Assembly: GCA_947034895.1 (NCBI GenBank)
Contig: OX344762.1
Span: 51,067,087-51,131,086, forward strand
Reading direction: 5' to 3'
Length of the DNA: 64,000 nt
DNA from: Rhytidiadelphus loreus
Lineage: Eukaryota > Streptophyta > Bryopsida > Hypnales > Hylocomiaceae
Shown: one piece after another, positions 35,916-47,175 of the stretch
How positions within the stretch are numbered: the first letter of the stretch is position 1
Layout of the letters: every line of letters begins with the position of its first letter
Program-made: the position numbers and the translations under genes
The notes under the pieces: generated by a model
Database searches by the model: none
Told to the model about the DNA's origin: nothing
The model's input: the letters and a program-made list of their open reading frames with translations, nothing else

Positions 35916-36431
35916 TGTATTCTTTCCACTGACAAGTTTTCGAGCAAGAATTGTGTCAGGCAAACCAAGGTCCCATAAAACACGTACCGGTAATATGGTG
36001 CACGTGAGGAAGAGTATGACAAAGCGGTGCCATTGTACCTCACTTAGTAATACTACACCACAACTCTTTGTACAGACTTTGAATCGGTTTGAGTTCTGTG
36101 ACTTACAATATTGGCTATTAACTAAGGCACTAACTCTATTAGTGACGACAAATAACTAAGGCCCTAAGAGTTCCCAGTCTGATTTATTGATATAAACATG
36201 CCTAAATCATATCTTCATTCTCCAGTACTGACATGTCGCACGTAATTTGAATACTTGAGATTTGTTCAATGTAAACTCTGGATACACTCCAGTTCCCCTT
36301 TCATTGGAGGTCAAGAAAGAGATTCTCATTATGCACGTAACGCAAAGTACACTCAGTTATGTGGAACACTAAGAATCCTGTATCATTTTCAATGCAGTTT
36401 CTCACGATCCCATTGATATATCAATATAAGA

Positions 36432-39400
36432 TCAGTCTATGGGATTCTTCTCAGACTTGCCCTTGTAGTAATGCTGGAAAATGCTTGAAAAATCCAAGCT
36501 GCTGTATCCCGCATTGCAAAGGATATTGTACCTACACAGTTATAATGAATCCACATAACACCACGGAACGCAACGCATTAGTCACATAATCAGTTGCACA
36601 GCATGCTTATAGGAGAGGTGTCACAGCCTAATTCACCAAATAGTAGAGGGTCGTATGCCACAACTTAGCTACTTGTGGACCTTGAATTAACTAGGAAAGT
36701 GAGATCTCATGTCCATAATTGCATACATGCCAAACAACTATGTCTGATAACTATCTGAAGCCTCCCAGCTCTCGATTAATTAAATAATCCATACACGGAC
36801 TTGGCAGACCAGAAATCTCCAAAAGCAATTAGAGAACTCACATATCAAGTATCTTCCCTGCCAAAGGGACTGCCGCTCCAGATTCCTCAGCAGCAGCAAG
36901 CGCCAATCCCAAATCTTTTGCCTGATACATATCATTCTAGCGAATTCTGAGTACACTATAACCTTAGAAAGAATACACAAATACAATTCTCAAAGCTCTA
37001 ACTTCTGTAATGAAAACATGAAAATTGACCATACCAGCAATTGGGAAGAAAACCCCCCTTTGTATTCACGTGAGGCAGGGACATTAGCCATGACACCTGG
37101 AACCGGGTTATATGTGTCACTGCAGGGCGATGATATCCTCAACAAGTCAATACTAGTCTCAACATATCCTTAGGCCACAATCACAGTTCTAACCTCAAAT
37201 GGCCAAAAGTATCTGCTTCCATATCTATATGAGTTGAAATAAATCATTTGGAAACTTCAAGGACGTTAACATTCGTAAGAAAATGTCCCAATAGAAGAAA
37301 AAATGAAAGAAGAAGTCCTGCATTTATGAAAGAAGATGTTTTGATAGGTTACTATAATCACCTATAATCACCTATTAGTTCGCAAAGCGGAATTTCAGTT
37401 TTTAGCTTCGGTACTTGGGGTTTAAATAGAATTGCGAAATACTATGCAAAATCTTTCTAAGCCTTACCTGCTCCAACAACGGGAAGAGGAAGAGTTGAAA
37501 ATGTTGGAGAGAGTACGTGCATCGATGCCAAGCTGCTGCCCAAGCGCCAGTGCTTCAGCCACTCCTGCCATGCTGATCGCCAACGCTAGGTTGTTGCAAA
37601 CCTTGGCAGCCTGAAATCAAACACCATGTTCACGTGAACCATATTGACAGAAAGCACCTTTTACAAAATGCATAATCTTCAACTACAAGGACAGAAAAAG
37701 GGGACGATGAAGAGAGATCTCAACTTACAGCACCATTGCCTGCACCTCCACAATAAACTATCCGTGAGCCCATGGCCTGGAGGAGGGGCCCAGCAGCTTT
37801 TAGACCTTCTTGACATCCGCCCACCTACAGAGAATCGAAACCAGAAAGCAGCATGAGGCAAGCATGTGCAACTTCAAACACTCTCAAAACCTTGCTTCAG
37901 AAAGGACAGCATCGACACAATCCCTTTCTCATCCTTGTACGAGAGACCTATTTTTCTAAAGCCCCGCCCGCACCAACCAGGTAGTGCCATTTAGCTACCT
38001 GATGCATGAAGGTCTGGTGGGACACACGATTTCCAAGCACCCACTTCTGAAATTGAATGTGAAACACAGTATTTCTTAAATCAACAGTAATTTCTCCAAC
38101 AAATAATTGATGCGTATTGAATGTATACCACATTCATTTTTTGCAATTTTGGAATTGGTGTGCATTGTGAAACTATTCTTACTTTCCTAGATTTTTTTGT
38201 GCAGTTGTTCTCTAAAGTTACAAAACGCTGTTTTTCTTCGTTTACATGGCACTTTTGTCCCTGCTAATTTGAATTTAATGTGATCCGCTGTATTCACATT
38301 CACAGTGACCTCCAATATGCCCGAAATTGCAAGGTAACTAGAGGAAGACTAGTATTTTCAGTTAGATAATTGCCACTATTTAGTTGGTGTGGACAAGATT
38401 AGAACCTCAAAACTTCAGTTTGGGTTCAATTGGTTTACCTGTTGAAAATGGGGGAGTTAGCTGATGGAAATGAATGTAAAACTAACGCCAAATAATTCGC
38501 GGGAATCCGCAACAATTTACTACTGACGCTGCTTTGAAAATGGGGGAGTTAGCTGATGGAAATGAATGTAAAACTAACGCCAAATAATTCGCGGGAATCC
38601 GCAACAATTTACTACTGACGCTGCTTTGAAAGTGCAGATCCCATTAAGCTAAAGCTGCTACTCGGTTGGTGCAGGCTGGCATACTAGAAAAAGGTAAATG
38701 GAAGGTGCTAATACCATGAATGTGAGAGTTGCAGCTTCAGCGCCCACCACGCCACCTGAAACAGGCGCATCCAGCAAAACCGGCACCTCCCCAGCTCCTA
38801 TCGTTTCTGCATTAGCCACACACTACAACCATGTAGCCATGAGCATTCACAATCAAAACCAAAATTCATTCACCGCATTAGGGAATCACAGTGCAAGACT
38901 TGTGTTCCCCTGTAAGAGTTTATTCTAATACAAGACTCCAACACTCTTGGTGAAGGCTAGAGTTTCTGAAGAGAATCTAGGGTTCAAAATCACGCAAGCC
39001 TCAAAATGGAAGCATACTAGCGTAAGCAGTTCCCTGGCGTTACGTACTTGAGTCCTGAAGCAGGGTGCACTCCCCAACTTTGGCTGCCAGCATGCGGCAT
39101 GTGTGCGGATCAATGGTGGACGCGTCGATCAGTAATGAAGGCCGCATTGAATTGCTCAGAATTCCATTCCGCCCCGTGTACACCTCCTCCACCTGAGCCA
39201 AAGAAATTCCAACACGAATCAACTCAGAGCTCACAAAACAGGTACCAATGCAGAAAGAAAATTCAAAGAGAGACCAGCTGAATGATGGTACTGAAAAATT
39301 TACTAAAATGAAAACAGGTATTCCCACAATATTAGAATGGTGTATGTACTAAACAATATGAAAGCGAGTATCTACACAAAACTTGATTCAAACTGCAAGA

Positions 39401-40480
39401 TTGACTCATTTCACAACATGGAAAGTACCCTTATAATACCAATCATATGCGGCATTTGATGCTCTTGTTTGTACTGAGACATGTACCATGGTCTCTTTTT
39501 ATATAACCGCAAATTCTGGTGTAAAATTAGAGAATAGAGAAAGGTGGGACGTGTAAATTACGTGCGGTGAAGACGGCAGCATGGTGATGACCACGTCGCT
39601 AGCGTCTGCAACTTCACGAGGAGTTTGGGCGGTGCTCGCCCCTCGCTCGGCAAAGGCGTACACCACTGCCTCATTTCTGTTCACAAGTTGCACACTGATT
39701 GGCATCTCTTCATGTAGATTGATGCCATTGAAGTGGAGCACTTTTTATTCCATGTTACATGAGATTGCTAGAGATTCGTGGCTGAAGCTACATGAAAGAC
39801 ACTACTAATTTGAGAAACTACTGGATTCCAATGTTAGAAACAAGAAAGAAGGTGCCTGTTTAATAAAAAGCATGAGACTGTAATTAAAGAACTATGACGT
39901 TTCAACTTCCAGCTATCTTTTTCCATCAAGACCTTTTTGTAATAAGCTAGAATACACCTAACTCGATTCAATTTTAGATCATCTTGCAATAAAACTTTGA
40001 ACACTCATAACTTTAGCATGTGGTATCCAAATAATGCATTCTCTGGTACATTGGAATCCTCTTTGATTTGAAAATAAAGAGTATTAGAAATAAGACCATT
40101 CTGATAATTACTTTATAACAAAATTTCCAGATTTAGGGTTTCCACAGGTAGAAACGAATTCTCCAAGGACAACAATAGCGGTACCTTAATCATACCTGTC
40201 ATGAACAGTAAGGTGGTGACCTGCTTTCATCAAATTCGTCGCCATATGACTCCCCATGTTGCCCAGACCGATAAACCCCACAACCTAAAAAGACGAACTC
40301 CACCATCCCGATCAATCAATGCAACACAAAGTACAAATACAAACGAAATTCACATTCTCACTGGATTTGAAACCGTACCTGCGCTTCACCCGAAGCCGAC
40401 GAAAACCGCAAGCTTACAGTCCGAAGAGCCGATCGGAAAAGAAATCTAGAGCTGGAGCTCGTAACCCGAAACATGGTCAT
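36432..40480 (-). CDS. 3-hydroxyisobutyrate dehydrogenase, mitochondrial (HIBADH)
   Basis: Ten exons on the minus strand: 40480-40379, 40284-40196, 39676-39562, 39192-39048, 38806-38715, 37824-37729, 37610-37468, 37119-37035, 36921-36842, 36531-36432. All have GT-AG junctions and continuous phase, giving 348 residues, the usual family length. Residues 1-34 are rich in Ser, Arg and Thr without acids until the end, fitting a mitochondrial presequence. A Rossmann fold opens with [20 protein letters not shown] (35-54). LLDAPVSGG at 161-169 is the substrate loop, and GNGAAAKVCNN at 210-220 carries the catalytic Lys216 and Asn220. The C-terminus has [15 protein letters not shown]. It oxidises 3-hydroxyisobutyrate with NAD in valine breakdown. 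Related beta-hydroxyacid dehydrogenases (glyoxylate reductase) are less likely, given the presequence and C-terminal exon. Confidence 0.95.
38443..38626. repeat. Perfect 92-bp tandem duplication in a HIBADH intron
   Basis: Two consecutive copies (38,443-38,534 and 38,535-38,626) of a unit starting TGAAAATGGGGGAGTTAGCT and ending ACTACTGACGCTGCTT, with no differences seen. It lies in the intron between exons 4 and 5. Confidence 0.9.
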
Positions 40481-40936
40481 AGCAACACTCACTGGAAGCG
40501 TAATTGCAAAAGCAAATGAATACCAAACCGAGTTCCTTCGTCTTGATCGTTATAGAATGGAACGATCGGAAGACTGGAATGTTTGTGAGGTGGGTTGGAA
40601 TGCAAGGAGTGTGTGAGAATGGTGAATTGCTGGAACTGGACATGGATTCAAGTGGATGCAGCAACTGAGGTGTGGCTGTGTGAACAATCGTGAATGTTGT
40701 GATGGGTATGCAAACGGAGAGAACACGCGAGATGCTTCAGTTGGGATGGTGTGACTGGAGACTGATGTGGCAACTTTATCCCTTTGAAGTTTGAACTGGA
40801 ATGGCAAGGAGCCAAGAAGCCAAGCCAAGGATGGAGTGAAGGGAGGGGAAATCTTTTTGCAGGGATTTTTTTTTGCAAAAGAAATGGAATTGGTCGTTTC
40901 ATGTTTTAGTTGGCTCTTCGTGGAATTAGTTATGAA

Positions 40937-41224
40937 CTACACTAATATTGGTATTTAGTGTTATGTTACTAATAGTGTTACTTAATTTTTACCAGACCAA
41001 TTTAGAGTTTTACTTTCCACCTCTTGTGAGCTCATTTCTAATATGAAATTACCTTTAACACTAAATGAAGTCTTGTTAAAAATTTATATCCCAAAAAAAT
41101 TCAAAAAGTTGTCAAATAGTGCCTATATTGACATTTAGTGTTAGTAACACTAGTGAAATTGTTGACATTTAGTGTTGTACTTCGTAATTAGTGTTGCCAA
41201 CACTATATACCATTATTAGTGTAG
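40937..41224. mobile_element. MITE with 26-bp inverted repeats upstream of HIBADH
   Basis: The left end CTACACTAATATTGGTATTT (40,937-) and the reversed right end CTACACTAATAATGGTATAT match at 24 of 26 positions. If the outer CTA/TAG is host sequence, the element would be CACTAATA...TATTAGTG flanked by TA. Both a Tc1/mariner-like and a CACTA-like reading are possible. Several AGTGTT(A/G) words repeat internally. It begins 457 bp upstream of the HIBADH start codon. Confidence 0.65.
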
Positions 41225-41261
41225 TGTGCCATAGTCAAAATAAAAAGAAACAATAATTTTC

Positions 41262-41780
41262 TATTTCTTTATTCATAAAAACTTCGAAATGCAATATCTT
41301 TTTTTCTGTGAGTCGGAACGCCAATAGAACAAAGCTTATGCACCCCTCTTTGTCAAGGGCTTTGTAATGGTACCAAAAATGTAATTGGGGGACACACAAT
41401 CCTAGAGATCTCACCATAACAAACAAAACAAAACAAATTGTTTAGTTTAAGGTATGGATTTTGAAGTTGGAATCAGGAAGGAGAAGGTTAGCTTTGGTCT
41501 AAACAATTTATTGTCTTGAATGAAGTGTATGTTGAGACTAAATCAACTAGCAAAGCTTCATGAATTTAGATGGTGAATTCTATCCTTGACTAGTGTGCCA
41601 TGTGTCATTGCTACAGCCGAAATGTAAGGATAAGTCATTTTCTAATTTTTTAATTTATAAAAACTTTGAAATTCAATAACTTTCACATTGTGCATCCAAA
41701 TGCCACGAAACAAACCCCATGCACCCTTCCTCGTTGAGGTCTTTCGAATGGTACCAAACACACAAATGGGGAATTTGATT
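41262..41780. repeat. Pair of diverged direct repeats, about 135 bp each
   Basis: The segment 41,262-41,397 (TATAAA-like start, AAAACTTCGAAATGCAATA, GCACCCCTCTTTGTCAAGGG, ATGGTACCAAAAATG) is matched by about 41,645-41,780 (AAAACTTTGAAATTCAATA, GCACCCTTCCTCGTTGAGG, ATGGTACCAAACAC). Non-coding. Confidence 0.55.
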
Positions 41781-42248
41781 ATTTTCAAAACTTGTTGTAA
41801 GAGCTACACAAAAGATGAAATACATTCAAGTAGCTTGAAAAACAAAGTTCATTTATTCTTCAATGATGTGACTAGCTTGATTACTTTGTGCTTCATATTT
41901 TGCTTTAGGTTTAGAATCATGAATATCATGTAAAAAAGGAAAATAAGGCCAACTTTCAAAAATAAAAATCATTTATTTAGATTTTTTTCAAACAATAATT
42001 TATTTTGTTTAAGAGGCTCTCAACATACATTTTCTCTGGTATTGATCTCTCTCATGGGTTAAACATAGCAAAAAATGAATAGTTTAAGATCCACTTTACA
42101 ATTTGAAAAGTCCTAAAACTTTAGGTTTTTGACATCATTTGAATTTGTTAGGATCGATGACCAAAACATATTGTAGATGCAATGTGTTTGTGATCAAATT
42201 TATAATTTATAATTTCATAATTTTATAATTTCTATAATTTTAATTTTC

Positions 42249-42476
42249 TTAACCCTTGAATGCCGGTCCAATCATTGTAGAAATCATATGTTTATCACTG
42301 TGTGAATTGTCGGCTTAATATAATGAAAAAGTACTCATTGGAAGACAAACTATTGTAGATGATCTTCCCTTTCCACACAAATTTTGGAGGATGAATAGTT
42401 GTATTTCTATCCTACACGGAGAGATTCTTCGTCATTCATCAACCAAAAAATGGCCTTGGCATTGTTTATGGGTTAA
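42249..42476. mobile_element. TTAA-flanked MITE, 230-bp class, copy 3 (diverged)
   Basis: TTAA at 42,249, then CCCTTGAATGCCGGTCC. The right end is GGCATTGTTTATGGG before TTAA (42,473-42,476). The interior is collinear with copies 1 and 2: TGTGAAT.. , TTGGAAG(T/A)CAAACTA, GTAGA(A/T)GATCTTCC, GGATGAATAGTTG, CCTACAC, TTCATC. Confidence 0.7.
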
Positions 42477-43443
42477 GTTATTTAAATCTTAAATTATAGT
42501 GATATTATTAATATCCTAATAATATAAAGTATTTTAATTTATTCATCATCAAAGATTAAACTTGTGACAAAAGTCAAAGACTTGGAGATCAAAAGAAGTA
42601 TGTCATATTTTTAAAAAGTTTGATTCTAAATTTTATTGATAAATATTGGTTTTGATAACATAGTTGAAACAACCATATAAATGTGATCTATGGATCATAT
42701 TTTATAATTTTAATATTATCATTAAATTAATCTTCAAAGTTGCATTTTATAACAATCTTTCAGTTTTATTAGAAATAAAGACTACCTTGTATCCTTAATT
42801 GCTATGCCTCTCAAAGTTTATTTTTGAGATGATGGATATAGTATAAAGGGATCTTTGGTCTCTAAAGGATGTTCTTTTCATCCATCCAATTTTTTTAGCA
42901 ATATTTGAACATAGCAATTTTTTCTATTACCCTATATATAGTAATTTAGAAGTATGTCAAATCAAAATTGTGGTTTTCAATTATAGTTCTAAAATAAAAC
43001 CTCAAAAATTGAACACCACAATTTTATTTTTATTTTAGTCACAAAATTTACTTTGAAATTTTAGCTTTTAGGATGTTATTAATTATAGAAGGAATTTTTC
43101 AATTTCTATTTCTATATTTATAAATATTGGTGAAAAAATCATAAATTCAACTACATGTATTTAATTCAATAATTCAAATTTTACAATTTCAATTTTTAAT
43201 CCATAGAAGATTATTTTTCAAGGTTGTTGTTTATTAAACATTATTCTTTATTAAACTTCAAATTAAAAGATGAATGAATGCATTGAGTTATTAATAGTAA
43301 TGCATTAAAAATTTTAAGGTGTCTAATTGCAACAATATTGTAAGGAGACAAATAGACTTTTATATTTCAAGTGGTTTGGGCATCCTCAATGCAACCAATA
43401 TATTAGGTGTTCAAATTCATTTTTAGTTTTTCATCAATTTATA
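42477..43443. other. AT-rich spacer, no gene seen
   Basis: Mostly over 75 percent A+T. No supported feature. Confidence 0.45.
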
Positions 43444-43451
43444 ATTAGAAC

Positions 43452-44007
43452 CTCGGGAGGGTCATTTAGAGTGTCTATTAGAAACCACATGCGAACAAAA
43501 CTTTGGAACCCCTATATACTTTTTGAATTTTAAATAAAAAAAATATGAATAAATATGAATAAATTTTTCTACTTTGAAAGTTTATGTTTTGAATTATTGA
43601 TATTTTGATTTGTTAATAATAATTAGTTACAAATTTTTGAAGTAAAAAGATACATTGAAGAACTGAAAAATAACTTTCACACCCCTATATTATATAAGAA
43701 AAAATTGTCTAAAAAATGAAAAAATAATTCCTAAAAATAATTCATTATTGAAAGCTCATTTTGAGTTGACTCAATGGTCATCTAAATGTATCCTCTATAA
43801 TTATTTGAGTGAAAAACATGCCATTTTAGTTCATTTTTTACCTCTTCTAGAAATCATTTCATATTTTATTTGAGTTGGAAATTTTGGCAATAGAAAGTTA
43901 TAGTCATTATTAAACAATGTTCAAAATTTTAGGTTGAAATTTTAGTTTATTAGAAACCACTTGTTTGCACGTGGTTTGTTATAGTAGAACTAAGTGCACC
44001 CCCCGAG
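43452..44007. mobile_element. hAT-type MITE, copy 1
   Basis: A 556-bp unit flanked by the 8-bp duplication ATTAGAAC (43,444-43,451 and 44,008-44,015). The left end is CTCGGGAGGGTCATTTAGAG and the reversed right end is CTCGGGGGGTGCACTTAG. Both arms continue into an AAACCAC word. Copy 2 at 53,997-54,554 is collinear and about 95 percent identical by eye. An 8-bp duplication with GGGTG-type ends fits the hAT superfamily. No transposase frame. Confidence 0.8.
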
Positions 44008-44670
44008 ATTAGAACTTGAGATTACTATCATTGAAAGCGCATCCAAAAATACTTTGAATACGTATAGAAAAAGAATTCAAATTTAGACACTGAACCATCA
44101 AATAAATCCCATTGAAAGTAAGCTAAAAGGTAAAAATTAAAGAAGCCTTGGCAAATCATGCCTAAAAAAGGAAAATCATACATATGCCATGCCAATTTTC
44201 TTGTTTCATTTCCACAATTTTCTTTTATTAGATCATCCACTATACAACTCACATAGTGTCCCTCTCTATAGCTATCTTTTCACTTGTTTATAATTAGAAC
44301 TCAAAATTTATATCATTGGATGTGCATCTCAAAGTACCTTGACTAGACATGAAAAAAATCTTTAAAATAGACTTTGGACGAAGATAAAATCCTTCACAAG
44401 CAAACTAAAAAACAAAAATATAGAGGTCTTGGCAAATTAAGCAAAATCATTCCTAATTACTACAAATTGTCCTTCTCTAGGCATGAATTTTGCTTGATTT
44501 GTGAAAGCCTCTATATTTTTTGTTTTTTTAGCTTGCTTGTAAAGGATTATAGCTTGGTCAATCAAAACCTAATTTTAAGTTTATTTTTGCATCTTTTCAA
44601 GATACTTTTGAATGTGCTTCCAATGATAGAAATTCCAAGTTCTAATTATAAATTAGTAAAAGGGTAGCTA
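44008..44670. repeat. Foldback cluster: three copies of one arm sequence
   Basis: The arm ATTAGAACT..(A/G)A.ATT.(A/C)TATCATTG.A.G.GCAT(C/T)..AA.TAC.TTGA occurs at about 44,008-44,060 and 44,290-44,345 in the same orientation. It occurs at about 44,590-44,655 in the opposite orientation. The last two, with the shared AGCAAACTAAAAAACAAAAA / TTTTTGTTTTTTTAGCTTGC stretches, form a long inverted repeat of about 370 bp around a short centre. No coding capacity, and no clear target duplication. Confidence 0.6.
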
Positions 44671-44780
44671 CGCATAACATTGTTTACCAATGTAGATCAG
44701 GGGATATTACGCACACAGAAGGCTGCCTGAATCATCCAAATAACATACGAAAATCATCCAACATCACAGATTTCGACCTT

Positions 44781-45010
44781 TTAACCCTTAAACGTCGAAG
44801 GGGGGACCTTCGAAATCTTCCTTTTCTATTACCGTGTGAATCATTGACCTCTAGAATTGCAAAATTAGTCATTGGAAGTCAAACTACTGTAGAAGATCTT
44901 CCTTTTCCAAAACAAATTTAGAGGATGAATAGTTGCACTTCTGTCCTATACAATTTGATTCCTTGTCATCCATCGGGCACAAAACGTCCGCCTCGACGTT
45001 CAAGGGTTAA
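44781..45010. mobile_element. TTAA-flanked MITE, 230-bp class, copy 2
   Basis: TTAA at 44,781, CCCTTAAACGTCGAAGG, and at the other end CGACGTTCAAGGG before TTAA (45,007-45,010). The inverted repeat is CCCTTRAACGTCGARG, nearly perfect over 16 bases. It is the best-preserved copy and very close to 15,022-15,252 throughout. Confidence 0.8.
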
Positions 45011-46821
45011 GCCCTAATTCTCAAACCCTAATAACGTACTCCGCAGGTGTCTTCGCTCAATTGCAATAGCGGCCGCCGTGACCGCTGCTCGCAACGGTCA
45101 CACTTGCATGTATAGTCGCACTCCTCTCAATCAAATTCTTGTCTAGTTGATCACAATCTGTCCGCACTTCGAAGTTTTGAACTCCTCTTTTCGCTCTGTT
45201 AAATTCTTGTTTTCTTTTGCTTAGATGCTTCATTAACTGATCTTCGGTCATTTCATGCCGACGGGTCCGTTCCCTGAAGCGAAAGCGCAAGAGTAAAGGC
45301 GCCTAGGAAACGCCTCTGTTCTATGCGGCCCTCGCTATGCCAGTGCTTACGATGTTTAGTTGGCTTTGGTACGATGGGTTGTTGACATGTTGAAATAGGG
45401 TTCGACTGTGCGATGATGAGGAACAACAATTTATGTCTGGACATCTAAGGGCAGTGTAAACTGTCTGTGCCGAAACCTTGTTATCAGTTTCTGAGCACTA
45501 TTGCAACGTTTGTCGTAGGCACTCTTTACCAGCGCCTGAGGTGATTGAGCGTCAGACTCTCTTTTGAGGGTTTGGAGCTCAAGCTATGCTTATGGCGTTA
45601 AATAAGAATGCTAGATGAAGCCGAGGCGGATCTTACCAACCTGGAGTTCCTTCTGTGGCTCTGGTGTCAAATGTTCCTACTCACAATCTTGTGAAGTCTT
45701 TGTCAGTGATGTAGTTTGTTGTTGATTGTTCTTCGTCTATGAAGGTTGGCTTTCCATGAGACTGCAGACGATGATTGTAATCTTATCCTACACTCCGAAT
45801 TTTCATTTGTGGAAACATAATACACCTCTGACAATCTGATGCTACTCATGGATTAGATCAATTTATAGTGAATAATGATGAGAACCACATTTTCTTCATC
45901 GATTTGACTGATTTTCATGATGTCAAACATGCTGCGTTCTTTCTGAATTCAAATCAGTAGTTTTGTTATTGAATCAACTCTGTGTTGTAGGTTAATGAGA
46001 TAATTATCTCCGCCGTTTCTGTGTCCAATATTTGTTTAGTCCGTCTTTCTGATGATGATCAAACAAATAACTTACGTTTTACCTATTTGCTTCATGCATA
46101 ATGAGGAAAGCTATTTGGAGACCTGAACTGAAGAAAGACTTCAATGTATTGTGTAACAGTCTCATGTTTGGAGAGAAATCTTGGGAACGGAAGATACTTT
46201 GCAACAGCAGAATCGCAGAAATTTTCATGTCACGTTAGCAGAGGCGAGTTTCTGATGTCCAGAACACCTACTGCAGACATCATCCTTCGTGTACCCGAAA
46301 GTCCTTAACCCTGAACCTGCAACCTCCTTGGACAGACGAAGAGAAAAACTGATGGAGAAATATGGCAGGAGCTCCGATGTTTATAAGGCTGGGAAAGATT
46401 CTGACGGTGATCATTTGAAGTGGAAGTGCTGCACTGCTGTGTATTGCTTTTTGTCAAGGCAAGATATCTATTTGTGCAACAGTCGTTCTTGCGCAGTACT
46501 CGTATGATACTCCAAATCAGGAGCAGTCTTCCGTCCTGGTGCATGTGGATCATTTGAATCAGATACTGGGTCGCCGCGATTCATATTTGTCTAGAGAAAA
46601 ATGTGGAAACGAACATCTCACTGCACCAATTTTGTGCTCATGAACTCTTGGGTAGTGGGTACTGTGCAATTGAGCTGCAAAATAAAACTGCTTTTCATAG
46701 ACACCCATGTCGTCTCACAGCATAAGCCTACGTGCTTCGGAGAATTGAAACCGGTGTCATTCAAGGATTCGAGCCGAGCCCCCCCGCAGAGTGTGAAATA
46801 ATATGAGCCAGACCTGAGGTA
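45011..46821. other. Moderate-GC unique sequence, no assignable gene
   Basis: Composition is close to that of the genic parts of the window, and splice-like signals occur (for example CTACTGCAG near 46,276). The open frames (45,057-45,290 minus; 46,289-46,507 plus) carry no motif I recognise and do not join into a longer product. It could be the untranslated or lost part of a gene displaced by the transposons that follow. No function is proposed. Confidence 0.35.
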
Positions 46822-47175
46822 GCCGACCTCATTCCTATTCCCCCATATAGAAAAATAGATTTAATGAGGGTTCTAGAATTTTTTCATTTTTTCCCTCAAA
46901 AATAAAATAATTATGAATTTTGTTTGTAAAGATTCCTTTCAATCCGTTTTTGTTATATAGGGTACTGCATTTCCAACCATAGGCTGATTACAAAATCGAC
47001 CATGCTTCAAAGTAGGTAATAATTGAGGCTTCAAATGCACATCTTGTGAACATTGTATGAATTTAATGTACACCTCCATAACATTTGTGCTACATGAGCT
47101 GTCACGTGACCATGTGAGCTGTCACAATTCACAAGTGATCGGAAACAAAGGAGTCTAACTATCGAAAATAGGTTA

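Noticed and set aside
36432..36531. Initial suspicion that HIBADH had lost its 3' end to the LINE insertion
   Set aside because: The last exon was found here, coding [15 protein letters not shown] and a stop, in the right phase with an acceptor at 36,532-36,533.
45057..46507. A possible gene between 45.0 and 46.5 kb, given moderate GC content
   Set aside because: Frames do not join through plausible splice sites into any recognisable product, so it is left as unassigned sequence.
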